64,000 nt of DNA from Megamerina dolium (GCA_963854835.1 OY978529.1:10562775-10626774); one strand, 5' to 3'. Shown: positions 35,665 through 48,866, counted from the stretch's first letter. The notes: generated by a model not told the origin, from the letters alone. Numbers and translations are program-made.

Positions 35665-37316
35665 CAGTGGCTCCCAGCTTATTTCGTACAGTGACAGTTT
35701 AAAAATTGCTGCAGTCGTAATTCCTAATATAGCAAAAATTTGAACAAAATATAAATGCCATTTTTGAAAGGAAGGTTTGTTTTTTATTTTCCAAAATTTA
35801 CTTTTTCAAAATTTTAGTGTTTGACACTATAAAAAAATAAAATAAGAAAAAAATAGGAAAATTCATGTCACAGCTTATTTCGTACAGTCTCTTTAAGTTC
35901 AAACTAAAAACAAAGTAAGTTGATTTTAATATTTAGTATGACATCCCTTAGCGTTAATGACAGCCTGGAGTCTACTTGGCATTGAATCCACCAATTTTTG
36001 AGTGATGTCTGGTGTGATTTTTTTCCATTCTTCCATCAGTACCTTCTTTAGGTCTTGCTTATTAGAAATCTTGTGTGTTCTTATTTTATTGTCCAAAATA
36101 GACCAAAGATTTTCAATCACATTCATGTCAGGTGACTGTGGTGGTGGAGACATCAAGTGTGGGCAGTTCCAAATAAGCCAAGATTGCACAATCCCAGATT
36201 TATGTTTTGGGTCATTATCTTGGTAGTACCGAAATTCTTCCCGCAAACCCAGTTTGTCTGCACTTTGAAGTAAATTGTTTTTCAGAATCTCGAGGTACTT
36301 CATTTTGTCCATTGTTTCCTCAATAAAAACCAATTCACCTACTCCGGCTGCTGACATACAGGCCCAAACCATCACGCTACCGCCACCATGCTTCACTGTG
36401 GGCTTAAGGTTCTCCTTGTTTAGCTCGGTATTCGCTTTACGCCAAGCATATGACATTCCGTCCGAGCCAAAAATATTAAACTTAGACTCATCCGCGAAAA
36501 TAACGGTATTCCAGAACGCAGGAGTCTTAATAATATGCTCTTTGGCGAAGTCAAGTCGGCGTTGTATATTCATTTTTGAAATGAATGGTTTCTTTCGGGC
36601 TACTCGACCGTTCAAGTCATGATTGCGCAGCACACGTCGGACAGTTTCAGCACTGGATGATTTTCCTATTTCACGCTGAACCTCTGCAGCCAACTTCGGA
36701 GCGGATAACTTTGGATTTTTCTTAATTTTTCGTACAATATAACGCTCGTCTGATGCGTTGAAAATCTTATTAGGTGCTTCTCTGCCCTTGTTCTCCAACC
36801 GATTTTCGCGAATGAAGCGTTGAATGATGTATTGGACAGTTGAGGCACTTAAATTTGTCATTTCAGCAATTTTTCGCACACTCTGACCTTTCCTAAAATG
36901 GTTAATTACCAGTTTACGCTGTTCCATCGTTGTACGACGACCCATAACGCTAAATGTTTAATTTACAGCACTTTAACTATTTAAAATAAGAATAATAAAA
37001 ATAGTTATAATAGTTAAAAAGGTCCAAAAACTCATACAATTCAAAAAAACTTTGTAACTGCGCGGCAGAATGAAACTTACTTACATTGAAGTTTGTGTAC
37101 GAAATAAGATGTGAGCTGAAAATCAGCTGATCAATAGTTTTTCTCTCTTGCATGACAAAAAGAACAATTTTTGGGGTTCCCCGTTTTCTTATTAGGTTTA
37201 CTAAACACATACACAGACATCTACATTCAAAACTTATCGATAAGTTTTTTAGTTTCGATGTTACAGCCATTTACATAAAAATATATACACTGTACGAAAT
37301 AAGCTGTGAGCCACTG
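35665..37316 (-). mobile_element. complete Tc1-like transposon with IR/DR ends
   Basis: A 1652-bp element between TA dinucleotides (35663-35664 and 37317-37318). The outer ends match over about 29 bp: CAGTGGCTCCCAGCTTATTT on to CGTACAGTG, and inverted at the right with one mismatch. A second, inner copy of the same word (CACAGCTTATTTCGTACAGT) lies at about 35869-35888 and, inverted, at about 37095-37117. This gives the inverted/direct-repeat arrangement typical of S, Paris and Minos-like Tc1 elements, in which both sites bind transposase. It carries the uninterrupted transposase gene described separately. Confidence 0.93.
35926..36945 (-). CDS. Tc1-like DD34E transposase, intact ORF
   Basis: 339 residues, close to the normal length (340-345) of Tc1 transposases, with ATG at 36945. 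Residues 1-55 form the first helix-turn-helix (EQRKLVINHFRKGQSVRKIA, then NLSASTVQYIIQRFI), followed by a GRPR-like linker (NKGREAPNK) and a second HTH (KLSAPKLAAEVQREIGKSSS, AETVRRVLRNHDLNGRVARK). The catalytic triad is in place: Asp in VIFADESKFNIFG, Asp in YYQDNDPKHKS, and Glu in SPDMNVIENLWSIL. There are exactly 34 residues between the second Asp and the Glu. The C-terminus (MPSRLQAVINAKGCHTKY) is family-typical. The protein would cut and paste its own element at TA sites in the nucleus. No frameshift or stop is seen, so activity is possible though unproven. Confidence 0.93.
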   Translation of the reverse strand: MGRRTTMEQRKLVINHFRKGQSVRKIAEMTNLSASTVQYIIQRFIRENRLENKGREAPNKIFNASDERYIVRKIKKNPKLSAPKLAAEVQREIGKSSSAETVRRVLRNHDLNGRVARKKPFISKMNIQRRLDFAKEHIIKTPAFWNTVIFADESKFNIFGSDGMSYAWRKANTELNKENLKPTVKHGGGSVMVWACMSAAGVGELVFIEETMDKMKYLEILKNNLLQSADKLGLREEFRYYQDNDPKHKSGIVQSWLIWNCPHLMSPPPQSPDMNVIENLWSILDNKIRTHKISNKQDLKKVLMEEWKKITPDITQKLVDSMPSRLQAVINAKGCHTKY

Positions 37317-38205
37317 TACATACATTTGGTTGGGTGCTTGTGCGATTATTGAATTTGCATCGATTTCAATATATCAATATGTATGTATTTTGATAGACAA
37401 TAATGTTACATGACAAAGTGGCGACTTAAGAAGAATTGTATTTCTAAAACATTCGAGAAGTTCTTCATAATCGACTTTTGAGTTCACTTAGGTATATCTT
37501 AGGTATTAAATCTGGCAAACAGAACCCGAGTCTCATAAAAATATTGTAATTTAAAAATTACAAATTTTATTTTACTGTTTTGTTTTTCTTAACATTTTTA
37601 AACTTCTTCAATTTTTTATTTCAACTTTTTCCTGAACACCTCACCAATAGTAAATTGAACAACTGCAATTTAAACCTTATAAGCTTTAAATTAAATTAAA
37701 TCGCAATTTTCATGCCACTTTCTTGGTATTCAAGCACAATTCACTAGCTACCATTTCGTCGATAAATTGTAGATCTTCGTGAATTTATGCGAGAGACGCA
37801 TTCCAATCATCGATCGAAGATTTCGAGTGACCTTCACAAGCATCATTTGCAGAATCGCAACAGTATTTAGAGATATAGTTTTTCCTCCATATGCTTTTTT
37901 GCAATCATAGAAAATTTGCATTAGTACTAATCTCGTCGTTAGATCGGCAATTTTGGGTTTTCTAGCCACCATGGTCAGCAATCGATTCTTGAAGTAATGT
38001 ACAGAGATTTGCAGAAATATAATAAATCGACTATAATTATTGAAATTATTAAGATAGAGGAAAATTCATGAAAATTTTGTAAGTCTCTCTGTTGCCTGAT
38101 TGGTAAAATCTAATATGTATCTCAGAATCTATATTTCTATAAGAAATTTTTTCGCTAAAATGTTACTGGTCGTGCCAAATAAATAATTGAAACAAATACC
38201 ATGTA

Positions 38206-39323
38206 TAAGGTCTAGTAAAAAAAATCCATTATTTTGCATTAAATTTAAGGTTTTATTTAGCATAGTTAGAAAGATCCGATTTAGGTCAAATATGAACTGT
38301 TTTGTTCGATAACTTGTTGCCATCTTGAGGCGAATTTTTCACCAGCAAAATCATTCGCCATAGACAGGAACAGGTAGTAATCACTTAGTGCCAGCTCCGG
38401 ACTATAAGGTGGATGCATAAGAACCTCCCAACCAAGCTCTTGGAGCTTCTGGTGAGTCACTATCGATGTGTGTGGCCTGGAGTTGTCCTGATGGAACACA
38501 ATTCCTCTCCTATTGGCCAAAGCTGGCCGCTTCTGGGCGATTGCTTCCTTCAGACGGTCCAATTGTTGACAGTACAGGTCCGAATTAAGAGTTTGGCCGT
38601 AGGGGAGCAGCTCATAGTAGATGATTCTGCCTGCCAATTCCACCAAACACATAGCAAATCCTTCCTGATCATAAATTCTGACTTGGCCACCGTTTGCGTC
38701 GGCTCACCGAGATTCGACCACGACCGTTTTCGCTTGACGTTGTCATAAGTGACTCACTTTCATCACCAGTAACCATCCGCTTCAGAAATGGATCATTTTG
38801 TTGCGATTCAGCAGCAATTCGCAGATGGAAGTTCGTTCCATGAGGTTTTTTTGCGTTAACTCGTGTGGCACCCACACATCGAGCTTTTTTTTTGTATCCA
38901 GCGTTATTTAAATGGTTCCAAATGGTTTTTTGTGCAATGTTTAGCTCCTGGTCAATAGAAACAATGCTTACATAACGGTCAGATTCGACGAATTCCATTA
39001 TTTGATCGATATTTTCGATAATTGGCCTTCCAAAGCGTGGTAAACACTATTCACATTTTCAGCCGTCTGGCTTGCGTTTTCGCCTTTATCGAAGAAAAAA
39101 TGTAAAATATGGCGTATTTTTTCTTTACTGGTGTCCATCTTTGACGCGTGCTCAAACAATACTGAGTCAAGCAATCACAAAACTGCCTGAAAAGTTTATT
39201 TAGTACGAAATCCTATCTTTCCATCGCCATCTAGCGTAACCCGATCGCATTTATACAACGCGATATACAGATTACTAAAGCCATCTATTGGAAAAGTAGT
39301 GGATTTCTTTTTACTACACCTTA
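38206..39323 (-). pseudogene. mariner family B, copy B3
   Basis: The ends are TAAGGTCTAGTAAAAAAAAT and, inverted, TAAGGTGTAGTAAAAAGAAA, flanked by TA (38204-38205, 39324-39325). Minus-strand frames carry MEFVESDRYVSIVSIDQELN, RMVTGDESE (catalytic Asp followed by a shift), LVELAGRIIYYELLPYGQTL, RRGIVFHQDNSRPHTSIVTH and WEVLMHPPYSPELALSDYYL, followed by MANDFAGEKF joined directly to RWQQVIEQNSSYLT by a deletion of about 40 codons. The frames overlap inconsistently, so the gene is dead. Confidence 0.9.
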
Positions 39324-42300
39324 TAATATCCACCCGATATACATAGTACAATAACCATGCATGTTACGTACAATATTTATTTAGTATTTTGGGTAAGCTG
39401 AACTATCAAAAAATAATAAAATATCCCTCCATAAAACTCACTCCATATAGTAAGATGTCTTATACATAAACTAATGCATTAACAAAAATAAACGCATTTG
39501 ATTCCAGCCGACTCTTAGGGATTATTAAATAATAAAAGCGCTCGAACACTCTCTTAACTATCGATTATGCCCTTTTATGTAGATCCAAAAAGAAATAATA
39601 AATACATATATAAATAAATAAAATAAAATGCAAGTACATGAATAAGAACTATATATACAGTGATGCTGATTACCTACTTAATGTTCCATATTCATCTTCA
39701 TTTTATACACCGCTCATCTTGCTCAAACTATCGTATTATATTTGTGAACATTTGGACATACTTGTATACATACAATGTCCTTATACAGCATATTGGCGCT
39801 TATTAGATACAGATTCTTATGGGGATAATATGATTATCCTTAAGACTTATGTTCGCATTAAGACAAAGTATTGAACTATGTATGTATATACATAATTGTT
39901 CATACATACTTATTATGCAGACATAAGTATTTACTAGCATCTGTACCATGCATGCACCTGTTAATGTGTACCTACATACTAAATAAGTCCATATTATATA
40001 TCGCTATCCCATTCGATGCGTAGCCTTTTGCTTCACTGGGAAATTTACTTTGCCAGAGGTGTGTAAATGTAATTCATATTCATAAGATTAAATTCCAATA
40101 AGGTGTCGTATGTAACTATATATATATGTATGTATATTCATAGGTGCATACATATGTATATGTATATAGTTATATGTAAGTTTTGGGGTCGTAGTCCAGA
40201 AGGGGGTAGTAAGTTTGTTGATCAAAGGCAAAACAATAAAAATAAAAAATAAATAAATAAGCATGGTGTCAAAGTTAGAGAGTCATTTTCTCGATATCAA
40301 CGTAATAGCTTTTGTGTAAAAAATTTCGTATTACAAGTTTAGAGATATGTTTGGAGATGTTGAAGAGTGATGGCAAGGACTTTTTAAGCAGATTTATAAC
40401 AGTTGGTTCATTGCTATACACCATATATGAAAATATGGCTCCAGGTAAAGAGATTTACCTCGAATGTTAAAGTTATTGACGAAACGCATGTCTATTTTGC
40501 AGCCTCTGAGAAATCGTATTATTACGTTATTAAGGAAACTGAAAGCCTTTGGAAAAGGTGTATGGAGCTAGAAGGAATATAAATACATTGAAAAATAAAT
40601 ATAATTTTTGGCAATATATTTTTTTTATTATTATTTATCACATATCACTCCATACTAGTGGAGTCAAAATCTTGTGAGTCAAAATTTGTCGTATGCGAGG
40701 AAGACCTTATCACATAAGACAATGTTTGCAAATAAAATAATGGCTCTTTGAAAAGCTTGAATCATGATTAGAAGAGTTTTCTTTTGGAATTTACACAGAA
40801 TAATCTACATTTTCTTCATTTTATATCATTTTTAATCTAATACAATTTTCACAGGCAACAAAATGAGATGTAAGCAATTAGCAACCCTGAAATAAATTAA
40901 TTTAAATTGTTTTGTTGTTTCTTTTGCTCGAAGAACTAAAAATGAATTAATTTTTAAAAGATTTAATGAAAATTATTGTTTTTATTTGTAGAAAATATAT
41001 TTTAATTAATTTAAAATTTTGTCGTTATCGCATTCAGTTTGTTCCAGTCGCAGACAACATCAGTACTTTGCGTATTGCAATGTTGCTGACGCAGTGAATT
41101 TGTTTACAACACTAATATGACTTCATTACACATAGAAAATTGTTTTAAATTGCTGTCAACATTTTTTTTGAAACGATGAATTCATATTTCATGTTCATTT
41201 TGTTTTTACGTCCTCGATAAATGGAGCACTAGTAATTTTGGATGCTTCATGTATTTTACACATCACATGTGGGAAAATTGTAATTATAGCATTCTGTTTG
41301 TTTGTTATAAATTGTGATGAAAAGTATCAAAATTTCATGCAACCCTTCATTGATTGTGTTCTGGCTACGACTCTGTAATGTCTGGTATATCAATTTCGCA
41401 TAGTTTGCAGTTACCTGCAAAACACTATTAAGTAGTTATATTGCTGCGATGTAAATACATATTTAAACATGTACATAGCATATTGTGAGACCTCTCGTCC
41501 AGAGTGAGTCGAGCATATTTTGCGTTCCATGTTCTGAATAATTTATCAGCGTCAGTGAACATCTGGTTACCGACACAAGCAGAATGGGGATAATAGTAAC
41601 TTATAAGACATTAGTAACAGTCAGATAACCACTACGAGAGGCTTGTAAGAGAATTTCTAAATTGTCAAAAACTGCGATTTTATTTCCGTATATGTAAGTA
41701 CTACTTATATACTCGTAAACTCGTTTGTATATACAATATATGAATCTCAATGTTCGTACACAGCACTTGACACGCTGTATTTGAGCGAAATCTTAAACAG
41801 CCAATTTGCATTCATAATTCAATTGAGTGAGGATTTCATGAGAATGTATGCGATTTTAAAATTCCACATTCAGTACATGTGACATCGGCATGGGTGACAA
41901 ATCAAAGTTGGAAATTCCTTTCGATAATGGAGTTGACGAATTCAAAGCATCTTCGATGTGTCAGAATCAATTTGTAATTGATGACACCAAAAACTGAGCG
42001 CTGTGGGAATGCCAAATACAATATGATATGTAATCAAACAGGGCGACATTGAATAAGAAATTGAAATGTAAACACTTTCGTTCGTTTGCTCTTTGGGTCA
42101 TACATACGATGATGATTATCGAAGATGTGCAAAGAAATAAATTTTAATTTACACGACTCAAGTTAATATGTACTTATACAATATATGTACGTACCTATTT
42201 ATCATATAATACAATAATAAAAGCATAATTTGGTTTGAGTGCCATTCAGCTTACTGAGAATGCGAGAGAATTTCAAAAGGTATTTTGAATTCGTATCGCA

Positions 42301-42644
42301 AAGAGGGTGAAGCATAAATCGATTTGGTATAAAGTTACTCAAACAAATATTCAATACATCGACAACCTCAACACACTACGAATCGGCAGCATAAAGTATT
42401 TACTTACCTACACACAGTACGAAGTGCACAAGGCTTAAAATTACGATTGAGGAGACAAGGCATTGGTTTGTGGAAACGGAAGCAAATACAAATAAAACAA
42501 GCATACGAACGCGCACACATACATACAACCTGTACATATACACTGTTAAAGAAGGTAGGTAAATCCTTTAATGATGGTTTTTGCTCCTCTACCAAATGTC
42601 TGCAAAATTGAATTATCTCCATTACGTGCTTCTAACGAGCAAAT

Positions 42645-42695
42645 GATGTTGATGTTGACGTTGATGCTGATGATGATGATGATGATGGCGACGTT
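42645..42695. repeat. (GAT)n/(GATGTT)n microsatellite
   Basis: Runs of GATGATGATGAT flanked by GATGTTGAC-type repeats. Confidence 0.85.
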
Positions 42696-44379
42696 GATGT
42701 TGTTTTCGTAAAGGCAGTCGATGATTGGTTAGGGTGGATGAATTGATGATGTTAATAGAGACAAAATAATGGAAACTTATGATGATACACTGCATTTACA
42801 CACATACATAGATAGTGGATGTGGCAGATGAGAAAGGAAATCATCAAATCATGGATGCACCCACCCGCATACGCACTTACATAAGCGAACATCTTTTGAA
42901 TCAATTTGCAATAAGGATTTGTTAATCCTGTCTTCTGACAAGTGCGGTTAGTTTGCTTGGAATTTAACGTTTGATTTTACGTGCACTTGCTTTGTTTTTA
43001 TTCCACCCTGAGTACTATGATACAAAATATAATAATACAGGTCTGTGTGCACGAGTGTATGTGTGTAGCTACGATGTCTGTTTTAGGGTGGTTCATTTAT
43101 GACTGCTTCCGTTTTTTGTACAGTAAATATGTGTGTATCGTATGCTTGAATATTGTTGCTGGTGTTCTTCAGTATACAATAAATATGTGTATGCACTTGT
43201 TATTATTTTTGTTGTAGCATTCTATAGGTTTTTGCTCTAGAAACTTAATTTGTGATAATTGCCGGTTTGTTGTAAAGGTTAAATACGGACATTGGTCGTC
43301 GATATCATTTGTCTAATTTGCATATTGGTCATTGTAGCAGGGAATTTGATTAAAGCGCTTCTTCTTGCTAATGCAATATAAGTTAGGCTGCAAAAAAAAA
43401 TTTATTTTACAAATCACACCCTATGTATGCCAAGTATATCAGCCAATTTCGAAAAGCACCAATCTCATCACATGAATTTTTCAATTGTTGTACTCTTTCT
43501 GATGGCAACTTTTGACTAAACGAGTAATTGTGTTTAGCTATTTAATGATATTGAAAGAATGAAAGAATTTGAATCATTGAATTTTTCAAAAACGAATATT
43601 TCTAAAGAGGAGCAGGAAATAGAAATTTAAATACATTAAAATTATTTATTTATTTAAATTACATATAACTAAAAATATGGGATTTCGTGGAAAAATTGTG
43701 AGAAAAATAGAAATTTTTCGATGCGATCCCAGAAAATCACAATGTTTGTTTTTTTTTACCAATATCAGAATGCATTTTTCAGAGAGGGAGATTTTTTAGA
43801 GATTTTTGCTAATATTCTCTTACACTTACATTTTTTCGCTACATTTTGGTCTCTGAACTTGGCAAGGCCTCTACAATCTCTTATTGCCTTCCTGGTCATT
43901 TAGTTCCGGACACACTGTATTTCTCCACTCTCATGGAAGTCACTTTATTTTCGTTAAGAAATGTTATTTACTCGCTTAAAGAAAATCCAACGATGTTTGT
44001 TGTATTGTTCAAGTGGAATTGAAAACAAAGCAGCAAACAACACATATAACAAAATGTCTTATGCGTCACAAGCATTGGAAAAGTGCAATAATGAAAAGGA
44101 TATTGTTGCCTATATAAAAAAAGGAATTGGCATTGTTGGCAGAAATTTCGGATCATAAGTTACACATGAGACATGCCATTTATTTCTACTTAGGTCAACT
44201 GGCAATTTTATTATTTAAGAACGGTTAAGCAAAAACAACTTTAATTTATTACTAAACAAGAAGCAGTCAATAATTGAAGAATTGAAGCAGAAAATTCAGA
44301 ATGGAAGAGAATATCAACCATCACTACAACACATCAGAGCAATCAAGGTATAAGCCCACCATCATCTCTCTCCCACATA

Positions 44380-44560
44380 CACAAGCTCTTTGCAAATCTC
44401 TGAAAAGGTTAAGTCACAAAGGTTCTGCCTTTTGCAATCGTCTAATATAAGGTGGTCCCTTCTAATACTATCCAAAATTTAACACACACAACGGTACTGG
44501 AAGTAAAACCTGGTCAAAGGGCCCTGCGGGGTCTATAAGTGCCACATATTTATTATTATT
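44380..44560 (+). mobile_element. SINE fragment S3
   Basis: From about AGCTCTTTGCAAATCTCTGA through GGTTCTGCC, GGTGGTCCCTTCTAATACTA, CAAAATTTAACACACACAAC and a GGGCCCTGCGGGGTCTATAA-type end to GTGCCACATATTTATT it follows copy S2 in order. Only the 3' half is present and it is more diverged than S1, S2 and S6. Confidence 0.75.
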
Positions 44561-45667
44561 TTCTATAAAAGCAAAAATATTTTGAATGAACATATTACTA
44601 AATTTAACTAAAAACTGATCAGTTTTTTTTTCGCAAAATTACTTATTTTTTCACAAATAAAATATTAATTTTTGGGCAAAGATATTATGAATTCTTCTTA
44701 TGAAAACATTTCCTAGAAAATTGCATCATTAGATTTTTGAATTTCAGTGGTCGAAAAATGGAGTTTTTACACTCGAAATTCCATTATGTGGCGTGGTCTT
44801 TAATGGGCTAAATATTAGTTTGCGTAATGCGTTGAGTATTTTCTATCAGAACAGACTGAGTAAATGTCATGTGGATTTAGATTCAATTGATTGAAATTTG
44901 GGAAAATAAATAGCTGAATATTGTAGGTACTCGTATGCACTGTGCCGACAGTCGGATTTGTATTTAAAAATCCAAACAAATTGAGATCTTCCTAGGTGAG
45001 TTAAAAATATTCACATATACCTACATATACTCTTCGTATGTACATAAGAAAGTAAATATACAACAATTTCAAACAAACCAAAAAAAAAAAATAGCAAAAG
45101 AGATTCAATTTAGATTCATTTTCAAGTTTATGTTTGTGCATAAGTATGTATTACGTGTACTACACACGATCAAGTACAAGAACGTACGAGTATGTCTATT
45201 AGCCTGTATGTTTATTGCCTTATGCTCGTTTCTAAATATATTCAACCCAAATTTTTCGTAAATACTATATTAGATATGAAATGATGGTGCCGACAAAGCG
45301 TTAACAATTGCTGTTTGCTACATTGCAGCATACTTAATTTTTCTAATCGGATTATTTCAGCAACGAAAGGTTGCGCATACGAGAAAACGAAAAGAGTTCT
45401 TGCTTTCGTGTGTTTTGGAAATTAAAATTAAATTTTGTAATTTGCTACCTTAATTATTTATTTAAAACAAATTGAAAATTAATTTCGCATAGAAGCCGTA
45501 GACGTTGCTGCTGCAAAAGTTCAAATGAAATGCTGACAAACATATCTCACTCGGTTGTGGCAAACTGCTTGTTGAAGTTGCCTTCGGGTCAAGTATGGTT
45601 AACAACCCCACGAATTAGTTTTTAAACATACACACACACACAAAAAGCACACGGAATATGATTATAA

Positions 45668-45865
<198 letters not shown>

Positions 45866-46176
45866 AGATTTCATAATTTGAAGGGTACACACAGAAACAC
45901 AGAAAATGGCGTTGTTGGGAAAATTAAATTACGAATAATATTTCGCAACTTGGGTTGATGATACTTATAAACTTATATGCAAACGTGCGTATGTACATTA
46001 AAGGTATCCTTATTAGCATGAACGATTTAAAAGTATGTATTTCGCCTGACCTGTCTTATTTTTTCTCTATCTAATCCTTATACGAAACACTTGATCCATA
46101 GGGATAACATTAATTTGGTCGGAGATTATACGATCTTAAAAATTGATAATTTTGAAAATAAATTAATTTAAAGTGT

Positions 46177-47268
46177 AGACCCCACAATTATCTCTACGCA
46201 ACAATGTCTGAGTTCGGTATTCCTGCAAAGCTCATTCGACCTTGTAGAATGACACTGCATAACTCCCGTTGTGCAGTGAAAATTGAGAAGGAGCTCTCTG
46301 CACCGTTTAATACCGAACGGGGTTTCAGACAAGGTGGTTCGTTATCGTGCGACTTCTTCAATCTTATTATGGAGAAAATAATACGAGCTGCTGATCTACG
46401 ACATGATGGCACTATCTTCAACAAAAGTGTCATGCTGTTAGCGTATGCCGACGATATTGACATAATCGGCATGAACACGCGAGCAGTCAGTGCAGCATTC
46501 TCAGAGTTAGAAAGAGAGTCGCGTCGGATGGGTTTCACGGGGAACGAGGGCAAGACGAAGTATCTAGTGTCAACAAACAAATAGTCCCGGCATCTCGGAC
46601 AGCACGTCACTGTTGACAACTACGCTTTTGAAGTAGTAGGGGACTTTGTCTATCTTGGAACCAGCATTAACAGCAGTAATGACGTCAGCTTGGAGATCAT
46701 GCGTAGGATAACTCTTGCTAACAGGTGTTACTTTGGGCTAAGTAAGCAATTGAGAAGTCGAGCCCTCTCTCGAAGAACGAAAACTACACTCTACAAGTCT
46801 TCTATCATGCCTGTCCTAACATATGGCGCTGAAGCCTGGACAATTTCCACCTCGGATGAGCGAATGCTTGGAGTTTTCGAGAGAAAAGTCCTACGCAAGA
46901 TCTTTGGACCTATTTGCGTTGGAGGCGAGTACCGAATAAGGTACAACCATGAGCTGTACGAGCTTTATGCCGATATTGGCATAGTAAAGTGCATCAAAAT
47001 CCAGCGGCTGCGCTGGCTAGGTTATGTCGAGCGAATGAAAGATCACGCTCCAGCTAAGAAGGTGCTATATTCGGAACCCGCTGGAGGACGACGCAAAAGA
47101 GGAAGACCTAACCTCCGGTGGAAAGACCAAGTACTGGAGAACCTGACGGCGCTTGGAATTTGTAACTGACGTCAGCTAATGAAGAACAGAGATGGCTGGC
47201 GAAGCATGTTATATTCGGCCTAAATCGATATTCGGTTGTTATGGCCACATAAACAACAACAAACAAAC
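46177..47268 (+). pseudogene. RTE-like LINE, 5'-truncated, longest of three copies
   Basis: The frame from about 46178 reads SEFGIPAKLIRPCRMTLHNS and ERGFRQGGSLSCDFFNLIME (RT block RQGxxLS). LLAYADDIDIIG follows, the catalytic YADD box intact, then GFTGNEGKTKYLVSTNK ending in a TAG at 46582. The same frame resumes through FVYLGTSINSSNDVSLEIMR, VLTYGAEAWTISTSDERMLG, VLRKIFGPICVGGEYRIRYN, QRLRWLGYVERM and RPNLRWKDQVLENLTALGIC. A TGA (47167) falls before the last 20 codons. The short 3' UTR ends in an ACAAC/AAAC-rich tail. AAAGTGT at 46170-46176 and 47269-47275 may be the target duplication. Confidence 0.88.
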
Positions 47269-47318
47269 AAAGTGTCGAATTACAAATAAATTAAATTATC
47301 GATCGATTCGAATTCATA

Positions 47319-48214
47319 CAAGGTGCGACAATTATGTATTAAGACTGCTTCTAGAAAACACCATATCTGCTAATTTTTCGGCATATTTATTCGAAATATT
47401 CTCCTCCTGATTCAATGCACTTCTTCCATCGATTTAATAGTGATTCTGATGTGTGTTCCAGCTCATTTTTCGGAATTGCCTCCAGTGCCCTCGTCGAAGC
47501 CCATTGTATGGTCTGAATGTCATCAAAAAAGCATCCTTTCTACTTCAATTTGAGCATTATTTTGATTTTTGATGGAACTTTTCGTGTTTTTTTGGCTTGT
47601 GGTGAGTTTTTTGATTTCCATTCTGCATTTTGACGCTTGGTTTCTGGGTCGTATTGGAAACATCATGTTTCATCACCCGTAACAATTGTTGTCAGGAAGT
47701 TTAGATAATTTACTGCTGCTGCAACCATGTCTCTAAAATGACTGACTCTCATTAATTTTTGGTCCCCGGTCAATGTGTGTGGAACAAATCTCGCGCAGAC
47801 CTTTGTTTTGCCCAAATCCTCGTGAAGAATGAGTCGGATAGTTTCTCTGTTGATGTTTAAGGCCTCTTCCATCATTTTCACTGAAGCATTGCGGGCTTCT
47901 GTAATAAAATCACGAACTTTCTGGATAGCTTCCGGCGCCCGAACTGAAATTGGCCTTCCTTCTTTTATTTCATCTTCCAGCGAATGTTTCTGATGCACTT
48001 TTACCAATTTTTGCGTGGAATTTAATGACCGCTCTTTGCTCCATGTTAAAATTTCAACATCAAATGAACACGTGTTTTGTAAAATGAATGTCAATAAACG
48101 TTAAATGTCAACCAAATGCCATGAAATTTTGACAGTTAGTAGAGAAAGGTTGACGCTTCAAAACGCATGTGCTGAGGTATAGTTCGAGTCTTATTACATA
48201 ATTGTCGCTCCTTG
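47319..48214 (-). pseudogene. mariner-superfamily element with internal deletion
   Basis: An 896-bp unit between TA dinucleotides (47317-47318, 48215-48216). The ends are CAAGGTGCGACAATTATGTA and, inverted, CAAGGAGCGACAATTATGTA. Minus-strand 47663-48094 encodes an N-terminal part with a Leu/Arg-rich HTH region, RPISVRAPEAIQKVRDFITE, NASVKMMEEALNINRETIRL, VCARFVPHTLTGDQKLMRVS and TIVTGDET (first catalytic Asp). The reading then shifts through a PETKRQNAEW-like block and, after loss of the central catalytic part, ends LLNRWKKCIESGGEYFE near 47395. It resembles SETMAR/FLJ37770-type mariner transposases. Not functional. Confidence 0.85.
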
Positions 48215-48404
48215 TATATTCCTTTTATATTTTTGTAGGAATATATTCTACTTACTTATATCTGGTAAAATGTTGATTAAACAAATTCTGACTTGTGATC
48301 GTTGTTCATACTTGTTTTGATTGATCGGTTCAGTTATAAGAAACGTCAGTATATTTTACAATTTTTATTTATTTTTTTTATAAATGTGTAATTCCAAGCC
48401 AGGT

Positions 48405-48485
48405 GGAAGAAATTGTTAATGGTGTTTATGGACTCGATACTGTTATACGCAATTTATGTTTCGTCGATTCCGTTCCAGTATTTTC
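48405..48485 (+). pseudogene. mariner family B scrap next to the homeobox
   Basis: About 80 bp reading EIVNGVYGLDTV then, frame-shifted, FRRFRS-like sequence (TTTCGTCGATTCCGTTCC). This matches the VNSVYGLDTVTATHVQ and FRRFRSG region of copies B1-B4. It sits about 140 bp upstream of the homeobox exon. Confidence 0.6.
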
Positions 48486-48624
48486 CCCTAGTTAGTATAA
48501 CAAAGTATCAAATGTGACTTCTTACTGGTGATATCACTTTATATGTATTTATTATTAGACTATGCTCTCGCTTAGCATAAATCAATATGAATTTACTTTT
48601 GATGTACCTTTCTTTCTTTTGTAG

Positions 48625-48716
48625 ATACAAGCTACTCCTATCACCCAGCCATTCATGATGAGACATTCGTACGACGCAAACAACGACGCAATCGCACCAC
48701 ATTCACCTTGCAACAG
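48625..48716 (+). CDS. Drgx: Drgx homeobox exon 1 of 2 in this window
   Basis: Acceptor TTTCTTTTGTAG before, donor GTAAAC after. The first two bases complete the Tyr codon begun at 31039. It then reads TSYSYHPAIHDETFV, followed by RRKQRRNRTTFTLQQ, so homeodomain residues 1-12 (with Arg-rich N-terminal arm and TTF at 6-8) end the exon in phase 0. The RRKQRRNRTTFTLQQ string is the one found in DRG11/DRGX proteins and differs from aristaless, Otp and Pph13-type homeodomains. The arm contacts the DNA minor groove in this family. Confidence 0.92.
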
Positions 48717-48866
48717 GTAAACAACACAAAAATATATCCTAACCATTGGTTAGCTATTGTTATAATTAAATGATAGTTATTGTTGTTGCCATTGTCTTTA
48801 ATGCTGTACTAGTTCATGAAGTCTATTTTGTTTTACATTATTCTTCTTCCTTGCATTCTTTCACAG

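Larger units (their letters stand above)
39330..45660. other. long plain intron segment
   Basis: Within the Drgx intron. I see repeated TACATATGTATATG-type words near 40110-40175, a (GATGAT)n run at about 42650-42690, and a short SINE scrap at 44.4 kb listed separately. The ORFs here are short and domain-less. Confidence 0.5.

Noticed and set aside
36275..36622. Plus-strand 115-codon ORF
   Set aside because: Shadow of the intact Tc1 transposase on the minus strand.
37748..37981. A 77-codon minus-strand ORF with no stop
   Set aside because: No domain, no splice support and no transposon context; a chance ORF is the simplest reading.
46194..46619. Minus-strand 141-codon ORF
   Set aside because: It is the shadow of the reverse-transcriptase frame on the + strand, which carries the YADD and RQGGSLS motifs.
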